A DNA stretch of 39,301 bases, taken from positions 1-39,301 of the forward strand of contig CAJTTS010000023.1 of NCBI GenBank assembly GCA_910579155.1, in the 5' to 3' direction. The position numbers and the translations under genes were made by a program. How positions within the stretch are numbered: position 1 is the first letter of the stretch; the number at the start of each line of letters is the position of its first letter. This DNA is from an uncultured Oscillospiraceae bacterium. GTDB taxonomy: Bacteria; Bacillota_A; Clostridia; Oscillospirales; Oscillospiraceae. The notes under the pieces are model-generated. The model was not told the origin of the DNA. It was given only the letters and a program-made list of their open reading frames with translations, and did no database searches. This document shows positions 10,660 through 19,225 of this stretch, piece by piece.

Positions 10660-11745
10660 ATGGGTACTGAGCGCGTTTACAACTTTTCCGCCGGCCCGTC
10701 CATGCTGCCCCTGAAGGTGCTGGAGCGCGCGGGCGCTGAGATCACCAACTACCAGGGTTCCGGCATGTCCGTGATGGAGATGAGCCACCGCTCCAAGGTG
10801 TTCCAGAAGATCTTCGACGACACCAAGGCCAACTTCATCCGGCTGTTTCACGTGCCCGACAACTATAAGGTGCTGTTTTTGCAGGGGGGCGCTTCCGGCC
10901 AATTCTCCATGGCGCCCCTGAACCTCATCGGCAAGACCGGCAAGGCGGACTACGCCGTCACCGGCAACTTCTCCAACATCGCCTACAAGGAGGCCAAGAA
11001 GTACGGCCAGATCAACCTGGCAGCCTCCAGCGAGGACAAGAACCACACCTATATCCCCGCCCAGGACCAGCTCAAGCTGGACCCCGAGGCCAGCTACTTC
11101 TACTACTGCGCCAACAACACCATCTACGGTACCGAGTGGCAGTACGTGCCCGACACCGGGGACGTGCCCATCGTGTGCGATATGTCCTCCAACTTCCTGT
11201 CCCGCCCGGTGGATGTGTCCAAGTACGGCGTCATCTTCGGCGGGGCCCAGAAGAACCTGGCCCCGGCGGGCCTGACCATCGTCGTGGTCCGGGAGGACCT
11301 GGCGGGCCATGAGCTGCCCTACACCCCGCTGATGATGAGCTATAAGACCATGATCGACAAGGACTCCATGTACAACACCCCGCCCTGTTGGTGCATCTAT
11401 ATGCTGGGGCTGGTGCTGGAGTGGCTGGACGAGCAGGGCGGCGTGGAAGGCATGGAGAAGATCAAGCACAACAAGGCCGCTTTATTGTATGATGTATTGG
11501 ATAGCTCCAAGCTGTTCACCTGCGCGGCGGAGAAGGCCAGCCGGTCCGATATGAACGTCACCTTCCGTTCCACCAGCGAGGAGCTGGACGCCAAGTTCGT
11601 CAAGGAGGCCGCCGCCGCCGGGTTCACCAACCTGAAGGGCCACCGCAATGTGGGCGGTATGCGGGCCTCCATCTACAACGCCATGCCCGTGGAGGGCGTG
11701 GAGAAGCTGGCGGACTTCATCCGAGCGTTTGACAAGGCCAACTGA
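10660..11745 (+). CDS. serC: Phosphoserine aminotransferase
   Basis: A 361-residue PLP-dependent class V aminotransferase that converts 3-phosphohydroxypyruvate and glutamate to phosphoserine and 2-oxoglutarate. The family start NFSAGPSMLP and the substrate-binding GMSVMEMSHRS are present. The Schiff-base lysine is K198 in FGGAQKNLAPAGL, the same position as in the E. coli enzyme, followed by VVVRED. The C-terminal MRASIYNAMPVEGVEKL is also diagnostic. ATG 10660 follows a strong GAGGAGG. It is first in a three-gene operon; serA, the preceding enzyme of the pathway, is the third gene. A serB-type phosphatase is not in the window. Confidence 0.97.
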   Translation: MGTERVYNFSAGPSMLPLKVLERAGAEITNYQGSGMSVMEMSHRSKVFQKIFDDTKANFIRLFHVPDNYKVLFLQGGASGQFSMAPLNLIGKTGKADYAVTGNFSNIAYKEAKKYGQINLAASSEDKNHTYIPAQDQLKLDPEASYFYYCANNTIYGTEWQYVPDTGDVPIVCDMSSNFLSRPVDVSKYGVIFGGAQKNLAPAGLTIVVVREDLAGHELPYTPLMMSYKTMIDKDSMYNTPPCWCIYMLGLVLEWLDEQGGVEGMEKIKHNKAALLYDVLDSSKLFTCAAEKASRSDMNVTFRSTSEELDAKFVKEAAAAGFTNLKGHRNVGGMRASIYNAMPVEGVEKLADFIRAFDKAN

Positions 11746-11746
11746 T

Positions 11747-12646
11747 ATGGCCGACAAAATGCTGGAGAGCAACGAGCGGGCGCGGAAGCAGGCCCAGGAG
11801 GTCTACGACCTGGCCCGGAAGGTCACGGCGGAGATCCACGCTGAGCACCACCGCCCCGCTGTCCGCTTTACACTGGAGCCGGGAGAACCGGGCATTTTCG
11901 AGAGCAAGGCGGGCGGAACGCCCTACCTGCCCCACGATATGCCCTGGCCGCTGGATTCTAGTGGACAGGGTCTGTCCCTGCTGGCACAGGTGGATTGTGC
12001 CGGTTTGGCCGGCCTGCCTGATTTTCCCGCCGCTGGCCTGCTCCAATTTTTTGTGGCTTGGGGCGATGTGTGGGGTCTGAACTTTGACGACCAGACCGAT
12101 ACCGCCGGATTCCGGGTGTTGTATCACGAAACCGTCGACTTCTCTGTGACCGCGGAGGAGGTGGAGGACAAACGGCCTCCCAAGCCGGAGGGCGCAGACG
12201 ATTGGTTCCCGCTGTTCAAAAACTGCCGGATCTGGTTAGGCGCCCTCACGGAACAGGGCATGAATGAGAATGACGGTCGCTTCGATTCGCTGTTTGCGGA
12301 AAAATGGAACAAACTGCGGCCGGAATCTCCAGTTGAAGGCACATGGGATATGCACAAACTGGTGGTTGAGCGCTTGCGGGACTACGACGCCACCTATCAG
12401 CCCGGCTGGCGGTCTGCCTATCATCAGCTGGGCGGCTACCCCTACTTCACCCAGGAGGATCCTCGGAATGGGACAGAGTATGAGGACCTGGACGTCCTGC
12501 TATTTCAATTGGACACGGACGGCGGCAAAGAGACGGGCGACCTGGTGATGTGGGGCGACTGCGGCGTGTGCAACTTCTTCATCAACCGGGAGGCGCTGAA
12601 ACGCCGGGATTTCTCCCGGGTGTGCTATAATTGGGACTGTTGCTGA
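11747..12646 (+). CDS. YwqG-family (DUF1963) protein
   Basis: A 299-residue cytosolic protein of the YwqG/DUF1963 family, whose function is unknown. Recognisable family segments are GGTPYLPHDMPWP, LLAQVDCAGLAGLPDFPAAG, the HQLGGYPYFTQEDPR core, and LFQLDTD leading to MWGDCGVCNFFI, with RDFSRVCYNWDCC at the very end. I start at ATG 11747, one base after the serC stop; the reading frame extends further upstream but only as a shadow of serC. No strong ribosome-binding site is visible, so it probably relies on coupling to serC. Its place between serC and serA is odd for a family not known to act in serine synthesis. Cysteines cluster at the C-terminus. Confidence 0.85.
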   Translation: MADKMLESNERARKQAQEVYDLARKVTAEIHAEHHRPAVRFTLEPGEPGIFESKAGGTPYLPHDMPWPLDSSGQGLSLLAQVDCAGLAGLPDFPAAGLLQFFVAWGDVWGLNFDDQTDTAGFRVLYHETVDFSVTAEEVEDKRPPKPEGADDWFPLFKNCRIWLGALTEQGMNENDGRFDSLFAEKWNKLRPESPVEGTWDMHKLVVERLRDYDATYQPGWRSAYHQLGGYPYFTQEDPRNGTEYEDLDVLLFQLDTDGGKETGDLVMWGDCGVCNFFINREALKRRDFSRVCYNWDCC

Positions 12647-12679
12647 TTTCTCTTTATTTTGTAATGAGGTGAACAAACC

Positions 12680-13846
12680 ATGTTCAAGATCAAAACCATG
12701 AACAAAATCGCGCCGGTGGGCCTGGAGCGCCTGCCCGCCGAAAACTATACCGTCAGCGACGATATGCAGGGCGAGGACGCCATCCTGGTCCGCTCCGCCA
12801 AGCTCCACGACTACGACTTTCCCGAGAGCCTGTGGGCCATCGCCCGTGCGGGCGCGGGAGTGAATAATATCCCGGTGGACCGCTGTTCTGAGGCGGGCGT
12901 GGTGGTGTTCAACACCCCCGGCGCCAACGCCAATGCCGTCAAGGAACTGGTGCTGTGCGCCATGCTGCTGGCCTCCCGGGACGTGATCGGCGGCGCGGAG
13001 TGGGTGAAACAGCAGGCCGGCACCCCCGGCGTGGAGGTGGCCGACGTGGTGGAAAAGGGCAAGTCTGCCTTTGTGGGTCCCGAGGTCTACCGCAAGACCC
13101 TGGGCGTGGTGGGCCTGGGGGCCATCGGCGCGCTGGTGGCCAACATCGGCCTGTCTCTGGGCATGGACGTATACGGTTACGACCCATACCTGTCCGTGGA
13201 TGCCGCCCTGCGCCTGGACCGGCACATCAAGGTGGTTAAGGACCTGGACACCCTGTACGCCAACTCCGACTATATCACCCTGCACCTGCCCTTTATGGAG
13301 GCCACTAAAAACACCGTCAACATTGCCGCCATCGCCAAGATGAAAGACGGGGTCCGCCTCATCAACCTGGCCCGTGGCGGACTGGTGAATGACGATGACC
13401 TGATCGCCGCCCTGGAGAGCGGCAAGGTGGCCTGCTATGCCACCGACTTCCCCAACAACAAGCTGGTGGCCGCCCCCCACGTGGTGGCCCTGCCCCACCT
13501 GGGCGCCTCCACCCCAGAGAGCGAGGACAACTGCGCCGTCATGGCTGCCAACCAGGTGAAGGACTTCCTGGAGAACGGTAACATCAAGAACTCCGTTAAC
13601 TTTCCCAACGTGGTGATGGAGCGCTCCGGCGTCCAGCGCCTGTGCGTCATCCACCGCAACGTCCCCGCTATCCTTGCCAGCATCACCACTCAACTGTCCA
13701 AGGACGGGGTCAACGTGGAAAACCTGACCAACAAATCCAAGGGAGAGTATGCCTACACCCTGGTGGACACCGGCTCTGCCGTGGAGGAAAAGGTCATCGA
13801 GGACATCCGCAAGGTGGCCGGCATCATCCGCCTGCGGGTGATCTGA
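12680..13846 (+). CDS. serA: D-3-phosphoglycerate dehydrogenase
   Basis: A 388-residue NAD-dependent dehydrogenase for the first committed step of serine synthesis, 3-phosphoglycerate to 3-phosphohydroxypyruvate. The nucleotide-binding loop is GLGAIG (145-150). The catalytic arginine lies in NLARGGLV and the catalytic histidine in LPHLGAST, both standard for 2-hydroxyacid dehydrogenases. An ACT domain occupies about 317-388 (from LCVIHRNVP to the end) and would bind serine for feedback inhibition. The long intervening domain of Bacillus- and mycobacteria-type enzymes is absent, so this is the short ACT-only form. ATG follows GAGGTG with an 8-base gap. It ends the operon before a strong terminator. 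Confidence 0.96.
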   Translation: MFKIKTMNKIAPVGLERLPAENYTVSDDMQGEDAILVRSAKLHDYDFPESLWAIARAGAGVNNIPVDRCSEAGVVVFNTPGANANAVKELVLCAMLLASRDVIGGAEWVKQQAGTPGVEVADVVEKGKSAFVGPEVYRKTLGVVGLGAIGALVANIGLSLGMDVYGYDPYLSVDAALRLDRHIKVVKDLDTLYANSDYITLHLPFMEATKNTVNIAAIAKMKDGVRLINLARGGLVNDDDLIAALESGKVACYATDFPNNKLVAAPHVVALPHLGASTPESEDNCAVMAANQVKDFLENGNIKNSVNFPNVVMERSGVQRLCVIHRNVPAILASITTQLSKDGVNVENLTNKSKGEYAYTLVDTGSAVEEKVIEDIRKVAGIIRLRVI

Positions 13847-13860
13847 AAAATGTGAGCCAT

Positions 13861-13895
13861 GCCGTCCCGCCACAATACTGGCGGGACGGCCTTTT
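13861..13895 (+). terminator. Serine operon terminator
   Basis: An 11-bp perfect stem GCCGTCCCGCC with its complement, loop ACAATACT, followed by CTTTT. Confidence 0.9.
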
Positions 13896-13901
13896 CTGGT
13901 C

Positions 13902-13930
13902 TTGCATGTTCCGGGGGGATCTGATAAAAT
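13902..13930 (+). promoter_or_regulatory. Promoter of the first SLH gene
   Basis: -35 TTGCAT (13902-13907), 17-base spacer, -10 TAAAAT (13925-13930). It starts a few bases after the serine operon terminator. Confidence 0.65.
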
Positions 13931-13982
13931 AGGTCAAGCGTGTTGAAGACGCTTTGCACAAGAAAGAGGGAGGACGTCGTTT

Positions 13983-15581
13983 ATGAAGAAAAACAGATGG
14001 GTATCCGCGCTGCTGGCGGTGATGCTGGCCTTTGCCCTGCTGCCCGCAGCGGCCTGGGCGGCTGAGGTCAAGACGGCGGCGGGAGCAAATCTCACCGGGG
14101 CGGAGCGGAAAATCTATGAGGCGATGGCGGAACACATTGCGGAGGTGGCTGCGGGACGCACTACCGGCACCCGGATCACCATCACCTTTGAGGACGAGGA
14201 ACTGGGCTGGACGGCGCAGGAGCTGGGCCTTTCCAGGGTTGACGACCAGAGTGTGGAGGCTCCGCTGCACGAAAAAGTCGGTGAGATTCTGGACAAGATC
14301 TATACCTGCCTGGAGCTGGACTATCCCTTCGAGATGTTTTGGGCGAACAATTATTGGAACTGGATGTGGAATCAGCAGCACACCGACGGCAAGGTCTGGA
14401 TCACCAGGATGGATTACTCCATCGACGTGACTCCCGCCTACCGGGGCGGCAGTATGACCACGACGAACCCGGACAAGATCGCCCAGGCCGGTAAGTCCCT
14501 GGAGGCGGCAAAATCCATCGTGCAGGCCAACGAGGGCAAGACCGACTATGAAAAGCTGACGGCCTACCGGGACGAGATATGCAGGCTGACCTCTTACAAT
14601 TACAAGGATTATGAGCTCTCGATGAAGGACGCGGACCGGTTTGGAAGAGATCATACATATGGCGACCCGTGGCAGTTGGTCTATGTCTTTGACGGCGACC
14701 CCAACACCAACGTGGTGTGCGAGGGCTATTCCAAGGCGTTCAAGCTTCTGTGCGACCTGTCCGATTTCAACGGGGACGTGACCTGTTACCTGGCAGAGGG
14801 CAAGATGGACGGCGGCGACCACATGTGGAATGTGGTCAAAATGGGAGACGGCGAGTTCTACCTGGTGGACGTGACCAACAGCGACACGGGCATGTCCGGT
14901 GAGCGCGGCGGGCTGTTCCTGGCCGGCGCGTCCGGGAGCGGACAGAAATATGTCGTGTCCAACGGCAACTGGCAGATTACTTACGTCTATCGGGAGGATC
15001 AGGAGAACCTGTTCCTGGACGGCTACCTGCCTGTCAGTTCCACCGCCTACTCCCCGGAGAACGACCCGGCGGGCGCCGTCCCCGCCTTCACCGACGTGCC
15101 CGAGTGGTGCGCTAAGGAAGCCGCCTGGGCCTCCTTTGAGGGCATTACTAACGGCTACGGCGGAAGCACCACCTTCGCCCCCGGCGTGGAGTGCCCCCAC
15201 ACCCAGATCCTGACCTTCCTGTGGCGCGCGGTGGACGAGCCCGCCGCCGAGAAGTCCCCCTTCACGGTGGCCGAGCCCTATCAGGGCGCGGTGGATTGGG
15301 CCTATGAGAAGGGGCTCATCGACGATGAATTCAACCCGGACGCCCCCTGCACCCGCTCCCAGGCGGTGCGGTACATCTGGCTGGCCCTGGATTCCCCCAA
15401 GGCGTCTGAGCCCGCCAGCTTCTCCGACGTGGACGCCGGCGCCCCCTATGCCGAGGCGGTGTCCTGGGCCGTGGAGAATGGTGTGACCAACGGCGACGGC
15501 AGCGAGGACACCTTCGCGCCGGACAAGGTGTGCAGCCGCGGCCATATCGTCACCTTCCTCTACCGGGCGTATCACAACTAA
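13983..15581 (+). CDS. Secreted transglutaminase-like protein with three SLH repeats
   Basis: A 532-residue exported protein. A signal peptide (residues 1-27, MKKNRWVSALL then a hydrophobic run ending AAAWA) is followed by a helical N-terminal region. A transglutaminase-like domain follows with a complete candidate triad: C246 in VVCEGYSKAF, H280 in GGDHMWNVV, D296 in YLVDVTNSD. Three S-layer homology repeats (about 375-425, 432-475, 480-530) then anchor it to the cell wall; the second is degenerate at its start. Such proteins may cleave or cross-link peptides at the surface; the substrate is unknown. A paralogue with the same layout lies inverted at 22390-24018. AGGGAGGA precedes the ATG by eight bases. 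It appears monocistronic. Confidence 0.9.
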   Translation: MKKNRWVSALLAVMLAFALLPAAAWAAEVKTAAGANLTGAERKIYEAMAEHIAEVAAGRTTGTRITITFEDEELGWTAQELGLSRVDDQSVEAPLHEKVGEILDKIYTCLELDYPFEMFWANNYWNWMWNQQHTDGKVWITRMDYSIDVTPAYRGGSMTTTNPDKIAQAGKSLEAAKSIVQANEGKTDYEKLTAYRDEICRLTSYNYKDYELSMKDADRFGRDHTYGDPWQLVYVFDGDPNTNVVCEGYSKAFKLLCDLSDFNGDVTCYLAEGKMDGGDHMWNVVKMGDGEFYLVDVTNSDTGMSGERGGLFLAGASGSGQKYVVSNGNWQITYVYREDQENLFLDGYLPVSSTAYSPENDPAGAVPAFTDVPEWCAKEAAWASFEGITNGYGGSTTFAPGVECPHTQILTFLWRAVDEPAAEKSPFTVAEPYQGAVDWAYEKGLIDDEFNPDAPCTRSQAVRYIWLALDSPKASEPASFSDVDAGAPYAEAVSWAVENGVTNGDGSEDTFAPDKVCSRGHIVTFLYRAYHN

Positions 15582-15599
15582 ACCACCCATAACAGGGGC

Positions 15600-15633
15600 C
15601 CCGTTCCGGCGCGCTGCGGATCGCCGGGGCGGG
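15600..15633. repeat. GC-rich hairpin after the first SLH gene
   Basis: A 12-bp stem with two G-U pairs (15600-15611 with 15622-15633) and a 10-base loop lies 19 bases after the stop codon. On the plus strand it is followed by an A-run rather than a U-run, so it is not a canonical terminator. It may protect mRNA ends. Confidence 0.45.
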
Positions 15634-15768
15634 ACAAAAAAACTGAAAAAATACCCAGCCCCGCTTATGCGGGCGGGAGAGCGGACGATATAACAAGTAA
15701 GCGAAAGGAACTCGCGCAAATAAATGGAAGAGGTGCAGGGATCGCACGAAGAAAGCGAGGAACTTGAT

Positions 15769-16380
15769 ATGGACATGAGGACAGGGGCGATCTGGAGCGG
15801 GACGCGGACCGCGGCCCAGGGCATCCGGCCCGCCGCGGGGGCCGGGACGGCGGTCAGCTTCGCCGCGCAGATGGCGGAGCTGACGGACAGCTTGGCCTTG
15901 AACGACCCGGCGGGGGATCCCACTCTGAAGGCCGCCTATGACCAGCTCTCTGATGCCTCCAAGGGCGTACTGGAGCGCATGAAGGCGGGACAGGGCGGCG
16001 TCAGCAAGGAGGAGTGGACCGAGCTGTGCCGGGAGCTGAAGGACGCGGGGATGATCGGGGAGTCCGACTTCGCCTGCACGCGGGCGGACCTGCGTGTGGT
16101 TCCCCTGCCTGTGGCGGGCATGAAAGACGGCTGCACTGTCCTGCATGGGGATGAGGGCGGTATGCTCTTGTCTCCGGTGAAGGACCCGGAGTGGTCGGGC
16201 GCCCCCCTTGAGTTCCTGGACCAGTGGATGGAGGAGCTGCGGGAGATGCGCGCCCATGTGGCGGGGCTGCGCCAGTCGGACGGCTCCCGGCCCATTCAGT
16301 ACATGAACGCCTTCTCGAGCTGCATCTCCTCCTGCGAAAAGGTCAGTGGCCTGGTGCGGGACCTGATGCAGGTGTGCTAA
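15769..16380 (+). CDS. Unrecognised protein, first of a pair
   Basis: A 203-residue protein I do not recognise. It has no signal peptide and no clear membrane segment. The first 30 residues are low-complexity (Ala, Gly, Thr), and the middle is helical and charged (LKAAYDQLSDASKGVLERM, EEWTELCRELKDAG). A C-terminal helical region contains a cysteine pattern, FSSCISSCEKVSGL, and ends in cysteine. I prefer ATG 15769, which has GAGGAA six bases upstream, to ATG 15724, whose ribosome-binding site would be about 14 bases away. Thirteen bases separate it from the next gene, so the two are surely cotranscribed. A weak sigma-28-like promoter lies upstream. Confidence 0.75.
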   Translation: MDMRTGAIWSGTRTAAQGIRPAAGAGTAVSFAAQMAELTDSLALNDPAGDPTLKAAYDQLSDASKGVLERMKAGQGGVSKEEWTELCRELKDAGMIGESDFACTRADLRVVPLPVAGMKDGCTVLHGDEGGMLLSPVKDPEWSGAPLEFLDQWMEELREMRAHVAGLRQSDGSRPIQYMNAFSSCISSCEKVSGLVRDLMQVC

Positions 16381-16393
16381 GGGGGGTGCTGGG

Positions 16394-16948
16394 ATGAATA
16401 TCAGCGGCCTTTTGAACTACCAGATGATCCCGTCCGTGCGGATGATGGATTGCGGAACCCGAGGCCGGACCTCCTCCTTCGGCGAGATGCTGTCCAGCGC
16501 GGGGCAGGCGGCATCCATCCACCTGTATCTTCCCAAAGAGGGCACCATCTATTCCGGCGGGAGGGGCAGCGGGAATACGGTGTATGCGGAGTACACCGCA
16601 GAGTCCACTGCCGAGGATCCCGTGGTGCGCATCAAGGGCGAGGCGGCCGGCGGGGCCTACGAGTTCACCTGCCATATCAACGACATCGACCCCACCAGGG
16701 CCTCCTATGCGGAAATGTGCGCCCTGTGGGGCTACTTGAAAGATACGGGGCAGAGCGGCGATGTGGAGCTGGGCTACCCCTACACGCCGGTGTTACCCTA
16801 CGGCATCGACGTGGGCGACGTTCTCGCGAAGCGGAACTATGCGTCCCTGATCCAGGGCATGACCACCTCCGCCATGTTTGACGCCTCCAACCGGCGCACG
16901 GCCCAGCAACTGCTGGAGCTCTACCTCAACTGGAAGGACGCGGGATGA
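16394..16948 (+). CDS. Unrecognised protein, second of a pair
   Basis: A 184-residue soluble protein without a family I can name. The N-terminal part (1-45) is irregular. The centre looks beta-rich (ASIHLYLPKEGTIYSGG, GNTVYAEYTAES, VVRIKGEAAGGAYEFTCHI), then DIDPTRASYAEMCALWGYL leads into helices and a C-terminal LLELYLNWKDAG. No signal peptide, membrane helix or catalytic motif is evident. The ATG has GGGGGTG upstream and lies 13 bases after the preceding gene. The pair ends at a strong hairpin that merges with the next promoter. Both proteins may work together, but nothing here fixes a function. Confidence 0.75.
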   Translation: MNISGLLNYQMIPSVRMMDCGTRGRTSSFGEMLSSAGQAASIHLYLPKEGTIYSGGRGSGNTVYAEYTAESTAEDPVVRIKGEAAGGAYEFTCHINDIDPTRASYAEMCALWGYLKDTGQSGDVELGYPYTPVLPYGIDVGDVLAKRNYASLIQGMTTSAMFDASNRRTAQQLLELYLNWKDAG

Positions 16949-16954
16949 TGTGAA

Positions 16955-16994
16955 AAGGGCCGTCTCCCACCCGAAAGGGCGGGGGACGGCCCTT
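16955..16994 (+). terminator. Terminator hairpin of the unrecognised gene pair
   Basis: AAGGGCCGTC (16955-16964) pairs perfectly with 16985-16994. Inside, CCC-GAAA-GGG forms a capped tip. The last two bases of the right arm are the first two of the -35 box of the next promoter. Confidence 0.75.
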
Positions 16995-17021
16995 GACTTT
17001 CTGGAAAGCCGGTTGTAAAAT
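16993..17021 (+). promoter_or_regulatory. Promoter of the COG0523 GTPase operon
   Basis: -35 TTGACT (16993-16998), 17-base spacer, -10 TAAAAT (17016-17021). The inverted repeat TAGAA-A-TTCTA at 17025-17035 falls on the expected transcription start and is a candidate operator; it does not match the classical Zur box. Confidence 0.7.
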
Positions 17022-17056
17022 AAATAGAAATTCTAAGTAAAGGAAATGATCCTTCA

Positions 17057-18259
17057 ATGGCAAAAATCGACATCGTATCCGGCTTTTTAGGGGCCGGCAA
17101 GACCACCCTCATCAAGAAGCTGCTGGCCGAGGCCTTCCAGGGCGAGAAGCTGGTGCTCATCGAGAACGAGTTCGGCGAGATCAGCGTGGACGGCGGCTTC
17201 CTTAAGGACACCGGCGTGGAGATCTCCGAGATGTCCTCCGGCTGCATCTGCTGCTCCCTGGTGGGCGACTTCGGCAAGGCGCTGGCGGAGGTGGAGGAGC
17301 GCTTCCACCCCGACCGCATCCTCATTGAGCCCTCCGGCGTGGGCAAGCTGTCCGACGTGGTGGTGGCGGTGCAGGACACCGCAAAGGACGTGCCCGCCCT
17401 CCGGCTCAACTCCTTCGTCACGGTGGCAGACGCCTCCAAGGTGAAGATGTATATGAAAAACTTTGGCGAGTTCTACAACAACCAGGTGGAGAGCGCGGGC
17501 ACCATCATCCTCTCCCGCACCCAGAACCTGACCCAGGAGAAGCTGGAGGCGGCGGTGGAGCTGCTGCGGGGCAAGAACCCCAAGGCGGCCATCCTGACCA
17601 CCCCCTGGGATCAGTTGGACGGCAAGACCATCCTGTCCGCCATCGAAAAAACCTCCCTGGAGGAGGCGCTGCTGGCCCACATCCGGGCGGAGCACGAGGC
17701 AGAGGAGGCCGCCCACGCCCATGACCATCACCACGGCCACGATGAGGACGGGGAGCAGGGGCATCACCACCACGACCACGGCGGGCACTGCTGCCATGAC
17801 GACGGGGAGCATGAGCACGGCCATTGCCACCGGCATGACCATGAAGATCACGAGTGTTGCCACGGGAAGCACCGCCACGATCACGGCGAAGAGTCCTGCC
17901 ATCATGACCACGAGGAGCACGAGCATCACCACGGCCACGGTGAGGAGTGTTCCTGCGGCTGCCATGACCACGATCATCACCACGCTGACGAGGTGTTCAG
18001 CAGTTGGGGCAAGGAGACTGTCAAGCCCTTCGCCAAGGAGGAGCTGGAGCACATCTTGGCCGAACTGGACCTGGGCGAGTGCGGCGCCATCCTCCGGGCC
18101 AAGGGCATCGTCCCGGCGGGCGACGGAACCTGGCTCCACTTCGACTATGTCCCCGAGGAGCACCAGGTGCGCACCGGCCCGGCGGACTACACCGGGCGGC
18201 TGTGCGTCATCGGCGCAGAGCTGAAAGAGGACCGGCTGGCCGCCTTGTTCGGCCTGTAA
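17057..18259 (+). CDS. COG0523 (CobW/P47K) GTPase with a long His/Cys-rich metal-binding insert
   Basis: A 400-residue G3E-family GTPase, the class of metal chaperones that hand Zn, Co or similar metals to client proteins. Walker A is GFLGAGKTT (9-17). The metal-binding CxCC motif is C63-I-C65-C66 in SGCICCSL, and LIEPSGVGK is the Walker B region. The usual NKxD specificity motif is replaced by SRTQ (in IILSRTQNL). Between the GTPase and the C-terminal CobW_C domain (about 315-400) lies an insert, residues 208-309, with about 39 histidines, 9 cysteines and many acidic residues, far longer than a typical His tract. It probably stores or scavenges metal. It leads a three-gene operon, nine bases before a second GTPase. 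Confidence 0.92.
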   Translation: MAKIDIVSGFLGAGKTTLIKKLLAEAFQGEKLVLIENEFGEISVDGGFLKDTGVEISEMSSGCICCSLVGDFGKALAEVEERFHPDRILIEPSGVGKLSDVVVAVQDTAKDVPALRLNSFVTVADASKVKMYMKNFGEFYNNQVESAGTIILSRTQNLTQEKLEAAVELLRGKNPKAAILTTPWDQLDGKTILSAIEKTSLEEALLAHIRAEHEAEEAAHAHDHHHGHDEDGEQGHHHHDHGGHCCHDDGEHEHGHCHRHDHEDHECCHGKHRHDHGEESCHHDHEEHEHHHGHGEECSCGCHDHDHHHADEVFSSWGKETVKPFAKEELEHILAELDLGECGAILRAKGIVPAGDGTWLHFDYVPEEHQVRTGPADYTGRLCVIGAELKEDRLAALFGL

Positions 18260-18268
18260 GGTGCCGTA

Positions 18269-19201
18269 ATGGACATCCCTGTATATCTGTTCGCCGGTTT
18301 CCTGGACGGCGGCAAGACCACCTTCATCAATGGCATTCTCCAGGACGGTTTCGCCCTGCGGGACCGCACGCTGTTGATCTGCTGCGAGGAGGGGACGGAG
18401 GAGTACGACCCCAAGGTGCTGAAAAACGTCACGGTGGTGAACGTGGAGGAGGAGGCGGACTTGACCCCCGACTTCCTCAGGCAGTTGGAGAAGAAGCACC
18501 GCCCCAGGCAAATTCTCATCGAATTCAACGGCATGTGGTCCATGGGCAGGCTGTATCAGGAGGCGCTGCCCGACAACTGGGTGCTCTACCAGATCATGAC
18601 CATGGTGGAGGCGGGCGCCTTCGACGTATACGCCAAGAACCTGGGCCAGATGATGATGGAGAAGCTGACCAATGCGGACCTCATCGTGTTTAACCGCTGT
18701 GACGGGGCGTTGCGGGACTCCCTGCGCCAGCGCAATTTGAAGATGGTGAACCGCCGGGCCAACATCTACTTGGAATACAACGACGGCACCAGCGAGGACT
18801 ATGCCGACGACAGCGTGTGCCCCTTCAACCTGGACCAGGAGGTCATCGACATCCCGGACGACGACTTCGGCGTGTGGTACGTGGACGTGATGGAACACCC
18901 CGAGCGGTACGAGGGCAAGACCATCCGGGCCAAAACAGTGGTTTGCCACCTGCCCCAATACCCGAAAAACACGATCCTGGGGCGGTTCGCCATGACCTGC
19001 TGTGAGAACGATATCACCTTCCTGGGCCTGGTGGCCGCAGGGGACGGTTTCGGCGCGTTTGAGAACCGCTCCTGGGCGGACGTGTCCGGCGTCATCCGCC
19101 TGGAGGCTCACAAGGCCTACGAGGGGGAGCGGGGGCCGGTGCTCCACGTGGCCGCGGTCAGCCCCGCAGAGAAGCCGGAGCAGGAAGTGCTGTCGTTCTG
19201 A
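18269..19201 (+). CDS. CobW-like GTPase fused to a YcgQ (DUF1980/TIGR03943) C-terminal domain
   Basis: A 310-residue protein. The N-terminal half is a COG0523-like GTPase: Walker A GFLDGGKTTF (10-19), LIEFNGMWS in place of LIEPSG, and VFNRCDG as the NKxD equivalent. The CxCC metal motif of true COG0523 proteins is absent. The C-terminal third (about 205-310: DVMEHPERYEGKTIR, GRFAMTCCENDITFLGLV, SWADVSGVI, GPVLHVAAV) matches the C-terminal domain of YcgQ, the partner of the YcgR permease that is often zinc-regulated. The TCCxxD core could bind metal. Nine bases separate it from the His-rich GTPase. A joint role in metal delivery is inferred. Confidence 0.85.
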   Translation: MDIPVYLFAGFLDGGKTTFINGILQDGFALRDRTLLICCEEGTEEYDPKVLKNVTVVNVEEEADLTPDFLRQLEKKHRPRQILIEFNGMWSMGRLYQEALPDNWVLYQIMTMVEAGAFDVYAKNLGQMMMEKLTNADLIVFNRCDGALRDSLRQRNLKMVNRRANIYLEYNDGTSEDYADDSVCPFNLDQEVIDIPDDDFGVWYVDVMEHPERYEGKTIRAKTVVCHLPQYPKNTILGRFAMTCCENDITFLGLVAAGDGFGAFENRSWADVSGVIRLEAHKAYEGERGPVLHVAAVSPAEKPEQEVLSF

Positions 19202-19225
19202 GGGGCGCAACGGGAGGAATATTCT

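Noticed and set aside
15600..15645. Hairpin after the first SLH gene as an intrinsic terminator
   Set aside because: It is followed by an A-run, not a U-run, on the transcribed strand; listed only as a hairpin repeat.
17700..17990. Repetitive CAC/CAT/GAC stretch as a possible tandem repeat or CRISPR-like array
   Set aside because: The repetition follows codons for His and Asp within one open frame, with no regular unit length or spacers.
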